From NCBI GenBank assembly GCA_027943335.1, contig BSBK01001534.1, positions 1,295,001-1,359,000 of the forward strand: 64,000 nucleotides of DNA. Reading direction: 5' to 3'. Position numbers and translations under genes: made by a program. The notes under the pieces were generated by a model that was not told the origin of the DNA, searched no databases, and saw only the letters and a program-made list of their open reading frames with translations. Shown in pieces: positions 1-9,353 of this stretch (the stretch's first letter is position 1; every line of letters begins with the position of its first letter). This DNA is from Chamaecyparis obtusa (lineage: Eukaryota > Streptophyta > Pinopsida > Cupressales > Cupressaceae).

Positions 1-84
1 GACAATCTGGAGAATGTGGATTTCCAAATGAGGGAACATGGAGGTGTGAATATAGAAGTAGAAGGTAATGATACCATGGAAGAA

Positions 85-163
85 GACCACGATGATGAAG
101 AAGATCAAGATGATCATGATGATCAAGATGATGATGATGATGATGATGATGATGTTGATGTAG
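85..163 (+). repeat. GAT trinucleotide repeat coding an Asp run
   Basis: Imperfect GAT/GAA repeat in the first TNPD exon, encoding an acidic stretch that ends in nine consecutive Asp. It lies just before the transposase N-terminal homology (ILEKAHEPLYEGSETTLLA). Confidence 0.9.
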
Positions 164-3100
164 AGCTTGATGTACCTATACTTGAGAAGGCACACGAGCC
201 CCTATATGAAGGCTCTGAAACAACTCTTCTTGCCATTGTATTTTTGTTGGTGAACTTGAAGGTTATGAATGGATTATCCAATGTAGCAATGACACGTATG
301 TTAAGGTATGTCATCTTTTTTCATTATTTTAGTCATAATTCCCTTAAAATTAACATTGGGCGAATCGTGTAGCAATTAATATTCTTTAAATTAAAAAATT
401 ATATTTTTGGTTGTAGGTTGATAGGTGAGTGTTTGTTACCACCATCAAACATTCTACCTCACTCGTACCAAGAATTATCTGCCATTATGAAAGATATTGG
501 AATGGAGTATCAAACAATACATGCATGTTTGAACAATCATATTATTTGTCATAAACAACATGAATTTGCAACAGAATGCCCTATTTGTCATATTAGTAGA
601 TATCAATCAGATTGAATAATAAAAAAAGTGCCTCGCAAGGTTCTTCGGCATATTCCCATTATTCCATGTCTGCAACGATTATTCAAGTGCAATAGCTTGG
701 CATAATTTATGGATTACCATGCACGTAATAGAAGTCAAGATGACATTATGCAAATTCCTATAGATGGTTTGAAATTTAAGGAAATAGAGGAAAAATGGCC
801 ACACTTTAAAGAAGAACCTCGTAATCTCAATCTTTCATTGGCAGCGGACGGTGTCAATCCATTTGGAGAGATGAGATCTACTTACTCGATGTGGCCTGTT
901 TGTGTTATCAACAATAACATTCCTCCTTGGTTGTCCATAAAGAGGGAGCACATAATGTTGGCACTGATTGTTCCAGGTATTTTTTGATTTAATGGTCATC
1001 TAAATTAATTTATTATTAATAATCCATCAAAATGGTTATAATAATTATGTAATGTTTTTGTTCATTCAACTAGGTAAGTACCAAGTTAAAGATATCAATT
1101 TATATATTGAGCCCCTTATCGACGAGTTGATGGTGTTATGGAATGGGGTCACTATGTATGACATCTCTAGACCAATAGGACAAAGACAATTTCAATTCCA
1201 TGCAATGCTTGTATGGACAATACATGATGCCCCTGGGCTAACACATTTTTGTGGTATGTTCTCTTCTTAACACCTCTTTTTTGGTATGTTATAGTGCTAA
1301 CACAAAGTTAACACATTTAATCCAATTATACATGATCTTGTAGGTCTTCAGAGAAAGGGAAAATTTTCATGTCCAGTTTTTGGTCCAAAGATGAAATCTT
1401 GTCATTCAAAAAGTTTAAGAAAGTAGGTGTTCAATGAGAATAGACACTTTCTCCATAGAAATCATAAGTACCGAATTACTGAAAAACATCTTTTCAATGG
1501 GAAAGAAGAGACTACATCAAAGCCACAGAGAATGACACCTCTCCTATGGAAGTTGACATATAATAAAATCAATCATCGAGGTAATGTTATTCCATCTGAT
1601 GGTTTTTGTTTCAAATTTATAGTTTGATATTGTGTTTTGTTTACTGATGATGTAATTGATGCTTGTGAAGGTCATCGAGGCATCAATGACCAACTTCCAA
1701 AAGGACTAAAAATTTATCCTACACAATTTACTAGGTTTTCGTACTACGAGCAACTCCCAATCATGCATTTGTTTGATCCTATGTATATTGGAAAGAATGT
1801 AACAGAGACATTATGGAAAATCTTGGATGGAAGGTGTGACAAAGACCAAATTGTCAAAAATTGTAGTGACATTGAAGAATCCAACCATGCAATGAAAAAT
1901 GTCATTTGATCAAATAACAATGGAAACCAGATTGATACAAGTGCCCTTAGTTGGTTATTGTCAGAGCAGCAAAGCAATGCTATAAAAGAAATCATAAAAA
2001 AATATGATTTCCCACAAGATTTGCTGTGAACATAAACAATCTCATATCAAAGAAAAGTGAATTTGGGCCAGGGATGAAAACACACGATTGACATACATTT
2101 ATTAAGGTAATTCATGTTATTTTGTATTCACTATATATTTTTATACTGCATGTAGTTTTCATTGCATTCTTTTATAAAATATTGACAAGATCATTTTACA
2201 AATATTGCAGTACGTTCTAACTCTATCTCTCCCACACCACTTTGCCAATAGTGTCAAACAAGTTATATATGATCTTGGAAAATACATGAGGTGGTTGTCA
2301 TCTAAAGAAATCAATAAAGAAGATATAAAATATTGGAAGAGAAAAATTCCTCTTCTTATGTGTGAAATGCAAAAGTGTCTACCTTCAACTTTTTTCAATG
2401 CACAAGAACACTACCTCATACATCAAGTTGAGTAGATTGAATTGTGTGGACTTGTACCAACTAGGTCAATATGCATGGTTGAGAGGCACTTGAAATTTTT
2501 GAGAGGCTTGGTTCGATAGATAGAACATCCTGAGGGTTCTATGGTGGAGGGATATATGGTATACCAAACCATGGTGTACATTAGTGAATATCTTCCTAAG
2601 TTTGCAGCAAAGATCCATGTAGATCGTATTTGGGATCCCAACTCTATTAACAAATTTGAAGGGGAGTACTTGATGGGAAAAGGTAGATTGAGGAAAGTGA
2701 GAGGTAAATCTAAGATGTTATTGTAGTTAATTAATTCTTATAAATCTTCAATAGAAGTTATTTATAATTGGTATTTTTTTTTTGATACAGTTGGTTGAGA
2801 GTGGGATGCAATACATTTGTATATTACAAACAATCTTGATTGGATGATGGTATGGATTGAACGATATCAAAAAAATAGTTGCTCATTAACATGGGAAGGT
2901 GTTGCTTCATTGGTTAGAGAAGCTCATTTTAATGGAGATTCCAATGTTACGCCAATGGTAATTGATCTAGCACATGGTTTAAGAGGTGGAGAGGTACATA
3001 CAAATTTATTTTTGATCATGAATCGTATGTTTCATATCAACTCATGATGCAAATAATTTACACATGCTTGAAAAATTGTAGGTCAAGCACCACAAAGCTA

Positions 3101-3576
3101 TGTACTATCATGGCCACAAATTTCGCATAAAAAAGTTGGATGACAGAGAAAATTTGTGATTCTGGGATAACTGCAATTTTTGAGGTAACCAATATATCAT
3201 CTAGAAATGACATACATCCTCAACAATCTCAAAATCAATACTATGGTATCTTGGATGATATAATTGAGTGTGACTTTAACTCCTTCAAAGTAGTTCTATT
3301 CTTCATCAAATGATACAGGCTACAACTGAATCAAAATGATCCAGATAGAACTGTTATTCAACATGATAATGGATTTACAATGATTAATACAAAGTCATTT
3401 GAGCCAGTTGGAGATGAGCCCTATGTTCTTCCAAGCCAATGTGAGCAAGTGTTTTACTCAGAGGTTCCACATAAACAGGGTTGGTCATTTGTTGTTAGAC
3501 ATGATCCAAGAGGAAGATCGATAAAGTATAATGTTATGGAAGAAGAAGATATTGAAGATGATGAAGAAACAGATGA

Positions 3577-3696
3577 TGAAGATCAAGATGATGGTGATGA
3601 TGATGATGATGCTGATGGTGATGGTGATCATGGCGACGATGATGATGGTGATGGTGATGATGGTGATGATGATGGTGATGATGATGGTGATGATGG

Positions 3697-3733
<37 letters not shown>

Positions 3734-3738
3734 CAATG
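3577..3738 (+). repeat. GAT/GGT trinucleotide repeat, Asp/Gly-rich tail of the transposase
   Basis: A 160-bp run of GAT with interspersed GGT and GCT codons forms the C-terminus of the TNPD-like protein and stops at the natural TGA (3737-3739). Other frames of this repeat give poly-Met, poly-His and poly-Ile open frames, which are artefacts. Confidence 0.9.
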
Positions 3739-3739
3739 A

Positions 3740-4424
3740 CATAATTGAAATGATAAATGAAATGATTGACATGATTTATTGCTTTCAATTGTAATGATTA
3801 CATATTTATTGTGTTCAATTCTAATGATTACAACATATGTGATTTATAATTACCAATATTTTTCTTACGATGCTCAATTAATTGCTGCTGATACATGTAT
3901 ATATTGTGTTTGATTATCACCCTTTTTGCAAATAGACAATTGACTACAGACATCGTCACCCCTTTTGTTGACGATCTTGCATTCCATATATAAGGTAAAT
4001 TTGTTCATGTTTACGATGTTGCATATTGTTCATGTTGTCTTCTAAGTTATTTGTAGCATACGTATCATGTAATTTTTAGCTAACTTAAGATAAATGATTA
4101 ACATATGCAGAAAATTTAACCCCTTTGGCGTGGATCGTGCACAGTGACATGGATCAGCAGGTATAAGTCAATAAATAGACATAATTTTCTTATATTCTTC
4201 TTGTTTATCACTGAGCACGTATGTTATAAATAGACATATTAAATAATCATATAATGTATATATATAATCACTTTCAACTTAGTACATTTTATATCTCTCA
4301 TGTATAGACAAAGAAGAACTGTACGTATGGGTCACGACTTGATTATTCTATATATATTATTTAAATATTATCAAAATTCTATTTCAAGCGGGGATGTGAT
4401 AATATCTCATTTGATGGATTGTAG
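3740..4424 (+). other. spacer between the two CACTA genes, possible 5' non-coding exons
   Basis: AT-rich, with no long coding stretch. Short segments bounded by AG and GT (for example around 3935-3995 and 4111-4160) could be leader exons of the downstream gene; one contains ATGGATCAGCAG. No promoter motif can be assigned. Confidence 0.4.
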
Positions 4425-4682
4425 GACCCACCAAATAGGTACTTGTCAGATCTATCTACATCGAATGAGGGAAATGAGGGAATGCTAGATGAAAGTTCTA
4501 CATGTAGTATGGATAAAATAGGGAGATCAACTAGAGGTCAAAAGATTAGAAAAAAATTTGATAAAAACATGCAATTTTTCCTTTCTAATGGGGGGTCATG
4601 TTCTTATGATGATGAGACCAAAGGTGACATCAAGGTGCCCTTTCGGTACACACACATTGAGAAAGAATGGGTACCCAATTAG

Positions 4683-5143
4683 CTACCTCCAATTAACACT
4701 AATTTTTGTGTTAATGAGAGGATATATCTCATTGCTCCATCCTCATTACATGGTTTGGGCCTATTTTCCATGGATGGGATAAAGGTATGTTACAACAAAG
4801 TTGTTGAATTGTTCAAGTATGTCGGTCCATGTTACAATTACAATGATTGGATGTGGATTGTTCGATATAAAAAAAATATTCGTAGGTATGCACTGTCAGC
4901 TAATTATATACAATGGAAAGAAAATGATCAAAGTAAAAGATTTGCAATGTACATTGATGGGAGACCAAAAGCAACAGGTAATATTGAAGGTTTTATAAAT
5001 AGTACACGACCTTCCTCAACTAATAAGCAACCCAATTGCATATTTGAGGTGCGTGAGGGGAATCAAGTTTTTGTATGTGCAATAAAATTAATAAGTGCAG
5101 GGGAAGAATTGCTAATAGATTACCATTTAAATCGCATAGATAA
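4683..5143 (+). other. SET-domain-like region inside the CACTA element
   Basis: Within the exon 4425-5168 (248 codons) I read the ordered landmarks of a SET lysine-methyltransferase fold. SSLHGLGLFSMDGI (around residue 111) fits the N-terminal G-x-G-x-F motif. RYALSANYIQW lies in the middle. GNIEGFIN (residue 185) then PNC (residue 203) fit the N-H-S-C-x-P-N region. GEELLIDYHLNR (residues 226-237) fits the G-E-E-L-x-x-D-Y motif, with the usual active-site Tyr at residue 233. The canonical NHSC box is replaced by INSTRPSSTNKQ, so cofactor binding may be altered, as in divergent SET/PRDM domains. I see no pre-SET or post-SET cysteine cluster. One TAG (4680-4682) precedes the domain; the domain frame itself is open from 4683 to beyond 5143. 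Confidence 0.75.
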
Positions 5144-6652
5144 AAACAAAGTTATTATCATGAGGGTGGTAAGTACTATATACCATTTTATTAATAACTT
5201 TTTTTTTGCTAAGTCTATTGCTTTTAGTTCACTGAAGTTTTTTTATTTAATCTTTGTCACAGGACAATATGGATCCCGCACATGATAGGCCACGAGGATG
5301 CTCCTCCCACCCATTCTTCAGCAAGGGTAAACCTTATTAAAATTATACAAATTAGATAGTTGAAAAATGTTATATTATTACATTATTTTATTTACAGTTT
5401 TAGAGTTTTTATGATAGTTTTATTGATATTCCTATCACAATTTGATGTTCAGGATAGGGGAAAAGCACCTGCAGTAAGTACAGAGGCAATAGCTACCCTT
5501 TCTGATGATGATATTGTGGAAACACCTAATGTAACAATTATGTTGAAGAAAAAAAAATCAATTTAGAAATAATGAGAATTTTGAATGAAGCAAATATTCC
5601 AACTGAGGAGATGATGAAGAGGCTATCTAAATTGAGAGTGCAAGAACGTTGTTATGAAGTAAGCAGTAATGAATCTTTAGTTATAACAAAAGTTCAATAA
5701 AGGTTTATATTTTATACTCTTTTATGTTGTGAAGTAAAATATGTAATATGTGTTCTTGTTACAGGAATTTTTGGCAACTGATCCAGAACTTGGTCAAGGA
5801 CAATGCGGTGAGGCCGATACTAGCAGAGCTCCGGCCACCTTAGGTAAAATAATCTTTTAGTTGACAAGTTACAAGGAATTTTTTCTTTGGAACATTCAAA
5901 AACTTCTTAAGTTAACTCCTACTTTTATTATTTCAAAATGTCTTTGCTAACAATGTATTGTTCAAGTCATCAAGTGCAGGAGACTCCTCCTAGGAGGTCA
6001 ACGGACATCCATTTGAGATTGCCAAGTGCAATGTCAGAAGCAAGGGGCATGAAAACATCGACGCCTTCATGATCTATGCCACCTAGTAAATCCTTGTTTT
6101 GCTATATTTGGTTTTGTGTTAATTATGATTTGATAATTTGTACTTTAATCTTGGGTGCATCACATAGTGGATTATTTTTTTGGAGTAGGAGATACAATGG
6201 CGGCACCATCTGGTACACCAGATACAGATCAGAGTACATGTATTGGTGATAATTCACCATCATTTTTTGGACCCATGTTTCTAGCACGAGAGTTATGCAG
6301 ACATCATTGTTGATTGACAATAATGAATCGGTGCCTTTAAAATGTCCTAAGCTTCCAGGTACTTTAAATAATTATTTTTTATATTGTAATATGCATTTAC
6401 CTATTCATAACAAGTTTTGGATTGATTATCCCATGACATTTTTTGCAGGAAACGATAAATTTTATAAGAAGCTTTATGACCTCGCACTACATATATTCGG
6501 GCCCACCATATGTACAAGGTGGAACATCATAAGTGAACTAACTTTATCCCACTATTTTTTTTTCATATCATTAATTGGTACAATATTTTTCCTTTCATTC
6601 GGGTCTTTTCTTTTACTAGCTATATCTAACAATTTTGTGTTTTTTCTTAAAA

Positions 6653-7480
6653 GGTGGAACTTCCAAGAAAAGAAATTAAAAGATCAACTCGTTAAAGATT
6701 TAGAGCATGAGTTTGAGAATAATATTTTTGACAAGAAGAAAATTTTAGAAAGAGCTTGCAAACATCTTAAGACTGTGAGGGACTCATATAGAAAGAGTCT
6801 TGTCCAAAACCCAAAGTATGAGTGTCCTCCCTTTATTTCAATGAGGGATTGGAATGAGTTCATTTTGGATGCAAAGGAGAAAGGGGATGCTCAAAGAGGA
6901 ATTACACTAGCAAATGCGAGAAGGTATGCAATAGTATTAACTACTAGTACAATGTAATAATGCACTAATTAGTGATCTTTATATCTATATCATCTAACAT
7001 ATTTCACACTTTTCATAGGTTGCAGGACACATCAATGGCAACAAAGGCCAAGCTGCAAAAGATTGGGTAGCACAGACTTGGCTCTGGTGGATATTCAAAA
7101 ATTAAAGCACGAATTGTAAGTAGCAGTAAATGAATTACAAAGAAAAATTATTTATAAAATGCAAATAATTTTGTTTAATCAAAAAATGCAGGGCTCTGAT
7201 TTTAATTTAGAGGCCATGGAAGAACACAAAAAAATTGCCTTCAAGGAAGGCTATCAAGCCATTGTTGAACGCCTACAGCAAGCTTCCACTGGCCCAACCA
7301 AAGAGTCTCCTGCATCATGTGCACAAGTAAATATGCCAAAAAATATATTAGAAATTGAATACTTGAGCAACAATCTATTTGATAATAATGTGCATGACAT
7401 TGCAATGCAGCCTCTTAATTGTGACACAGATCATACGCGACATCATGAAGCCCCTGATGTGCATCGTACTATCCATGGAG
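6653..7480 (+). other. Transposase_24 / TNPA-like domain exons
   Basis: Two well-preserved exons (6653-6923 and 7190-7480) and a short one between encode a charged helical protein: FQEKKLKDQLVKDLEHEF, KTVRDSYRKSLVQNPKYE, then PFISMRDWNEFIL and ANARR, then HRLGSGGYSK, then a segment with EEHKKIAFKEGYQAIVERLQ. This is the layout of the plant En/Spm TNPA-like family, which binds subterminal repeats in characterised CACTA elements. A TAG at about 7069 interrupts the middle exon. I am more sure of the family than of DNA binding by this copy. Confidence 0.65.
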
Positions 7481-8034
7481 GTGCTCATTTTCTATTTAAA
7501 GCTAATTATGTAATTATTAATATAATTTAACATCTTAAATTGAACTTGGTGTAACCTTTTTGTGTATATTTTAGAGGATACAGAATTATGTCATGTTGAA
7601 CGAGTGCTGGAGGATGTTCAGACTGATCACCATGTAGATCATGTGGCACATTCAGGTAAATCAAATCTATGTTTTGTTCTTTTAAATTAATTTTTTGATT
7701 TATAGTTCTTTTACTTAAATAAATAATTGTAATTCACTAATATAAAATGGTGTGAATTTAACTCATGAAGTAGTTGTTATTGCAGCGGACCCCCCTTTGG
7801 CGCAGCGGCCTCCTGTTCCTGAACAAATGAGGAGGAGACACATGTTGGAATTAGAATCAGTAGAGGAGGGGAATGAGGAGGACATTGATCTTCCTCTTAG
7901 AAATTACATGATTAAAAAAAATAGCAAGAAACCCAAAAAGAAATGATTGTAATTAACATTTTTTGCTAATGAAAGAATGTTGTCTTAATGGATGTAATTT
8001 TGTACTAGTAATGTTGATGAATGACATGTTGATG

Positions 8035-8212
8035 AATTCTTCATGAATGTTGTGTGTTAATGAATTTTATGTGTTAATGAATTATTCATGAATGTTGTGT
8101 GTTAATGAATTTTATGTGTTAATGAATTATTCATGAATGTTGTGTGTTAATGAATTTTGTGTTAATGAATTATTCATGAATGTTGTGTGTTAATGAATTT
8201 TATGTGTTAATG
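8035..8212 (+). repeat. 45-bp minisatellite, four copies
   Basis: Units at 8035-8079, 8080-8124, 8125-8167 (2 bp short) and 8168-8212. Each holds two TGTGTTAATGAATT-type half units around TTCATGAATGTTG. Non-coding, just 3' of the TNPA-like gene. Confidence 0.95.
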
Positions 8213-8312
8213 AATGTTATCATGTGATTATAATGATTGAATGTTATATTTTAAAAAATGGATGAATGAATGAATGTTATTAAATGTTAATGGAGAATTT
8301 AGAGTGATGTTA

Positions 8313-8332
8313 GGGGGGGGGGGGGGGGGGGG
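8313..8332 (+). repeat. 20-G homopolymer
   Basis: Twenty consecutive G, then A and GGGG (8334-8337). It separates the transposase 3' region from the captured gene fragment. The exact length is likely to be uncertain in any assembly. Confidence 0.85.
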
Positions 8333-8604
8333 AGGGGCCAAATGAGCTTCCACCTTCACGTGGTTGGCCTTGTTTAGTAGAGAATATTAAACTATTCTCG
8401 AAACCAAGTGAAGCTCAAACTTTAAAGACAAGCTGACAACCAATTAGCAAGTCGAAATGAAGTTCTTCATTACAGGTACCTTTTTAGTTTTTAAAGCACA
8501 ATGTCATGTTTTAATATTGTGTAGTTTTTTTCTTAAGTCAAAGTATTCTTTTACTATAAGAACATAACTTATGACCATTTTAGTAACTATTCTAACATTG
8601 CTTT

Positions 8605-9051
8605 ATGACAAATCCTATTTTGGAAAAGATGGTGATAAGTGGTGCTGTCTATTCCTTGGGAGATTGGATTGCACAGGTCTGTATCTCAAATTCATTTGCA
8701 TGTGGTAGAAATGCATACTTACAACCATTTCATTCTACATTTAAAAACATTGATGACACTCTAGACACAAAATAATGCTCATGCTATTGACTTGACGGTG
8801 CTACGAAGGCAAACCAATTTTTGAATTTGATCGAACCCGGATGTTCAGATCTAGTCTCCTTGGATTTAGTCTTCATGGTTCTTTGTCTCATTATTACTAT
8901 CATCCTAGTGAGGTAACACCTTTGCCTTCTTTCTTAGTCTCTTATAGTTCATACTTGCTTAATTTGAATAATTTTTGAGTTCCTTGCAAAAAGGGTATGA
9001 CAAACAAATATGGTTATACAGGCTCTATTTCCTTTACTTGAACTTGATGTT
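8605..9051 (+). pseudogene. Mpv17/PMP22-family gene fragment, three exons
   Basis: Exon 8605-8676 encodes TNPILEKMVISGAVYSLGDW plus IAQ and is followed by GTCTGT. Exon 8799-8912 encodes CYEGKPIFEFDRTRMF and LLGFSLHGSLSHYYYHPSE, followed by GTAACA. A third begins at 9022 (ALFP) but diverges at once. This matches the middle of plant Mpv17/PMP22-family integral membrane proteins (the At1g52870-like group: NPVLAKMVISG..GDWIAQ, then CYEGKP, then GF-LHGSLSHYYYQ). Family members are small membrane proteins of organelles or peroxisomes. The N-terminus and the last two-thirds are missing, and there is no AG acceptor directly before 8799, so I call it a dead captured fragment. Its position downstream of the CACTA genes and upstream of a CACTA terminus suggests transduplication. 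Confidence 0.8.
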
Positions 9052-9218
9052 ATGATTTATCATTTGACATTTTAATATTTTGATGTTGAACTTGATGTTA
9101 TGATTTATCTATTCAAGCCATATACACTTTTGGAAGCATCTTGCTTAGATTTGAGTCAAGATAGATAATTTTTGTTCACCTATTGAAGTGACTAGGGTTA
9201 CTCTAATTATTTGATTTG

Positions 9219-9332
9219 AAGCTAAAGGTAGCGTATATGCTTCCTATCAATTTTGAAGAAGTGGCAACTGGTATTCTGAAGATTATGAATAATTTGGCTC
9301 ACTTGAATCTTACTGTTGTACAAAGTATGCTG
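9219..9332 (+). other. unidentified exon-like open frame
   Basis: An open frame beginning KLKVAYMLPINFEEVA and continuing TGILKIMNNLAHLNL, followed directly by GTGAGT (9333). Composition looks protein-coding and a splice donor follows, but I do not recognise the protein. It may be another captured exon or chance. Confidence 0.3.
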
Positions 9333-9353
9333 GTGAGTTGTGTACTATTTTGA

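Larger units (their letters stand above)
1..3739 (+). pseudogene. CACTA (En/Spm) TNPD/tnp2-type transposase, multi-exon, 5' end outside window, broken
   Basis: Catalytic-type transposase of a CACTA DNA transposon. Exons I can trace are about 1-305, 417-975, 1074-1253, 1345-1581, 1672-2105, 2211-2703, 2787-2995 and 3082-3739, with GT..AG borders. Family landmarks in order: HACLNN..ATECPICHISRY (exon 2), KKVPRKVLRHIPIIPCLQR and AADGVNPFGEMRSTYSMWP (tnp2 core), IEPLIDELMVLWNGV, LPIMHLFDPMYIGKNV, a DUF4218-like block (LPHHFANSVKQVIYD, HLKFLRGLVR, EHPEGSMVEGYM), and a DUF4216-like end (YYGILDDIIECDF, PYVLPSQCEQVFYSEVP). It closes with an Asp-rich tail and TGA. In-frame stops occur at 613, about 702, 1906, after 2430, about 2518, and in exon 8. 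Most lie where the family has Trp, Gln or Arg, so they look like transitions. The gene is recognisable over its full remaining length but cannot make a full protein. Confidence 0.88.
4425..7946 (+). pseudogene. second CACTA gene: SET-type domain followed by TNPA/Transposase_24-like exons
   Basis: A chain of + strand exons follows TNPD, the usual place for the TNPA-like DNA-binding partner. Traced exons: 4425-5168 (SET-like), 5264-5326, 5452-5659, 5765-5843, about 5981-6088, about 6190-6358, 6449-6523, 6653-6923, about 7020-7115, 7190-7480, 7574-7655 and 7784-7946, most with GT..AG borders. The late exons carry EHEFENNIFDKKKILERA, CPPFISMRDWNEFILDA, GITLANARR and HRLGSGGYSK, which match the pattern of plant Ptta/En/Spm (Transposase_24) proteins. 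The tail is basic (MIKKNSKKPKKK) and ends TGA at 7944-7946. Breaks: TAG at 4680, a 1-nt shift in an A run near 5550, a shift near 6290, and TAG at about 7069. That the SET exon and the late exons form one transcript is inferred from order, strand and splice sites. Confidence 0.6.

Noticed and set aside
3485..3794. Long open frames of poly-Met, poly-His and poly-Ile
   Set aside because: They are other-frame readings of the GAT repeat that encodes the Asp tail of the transposase.
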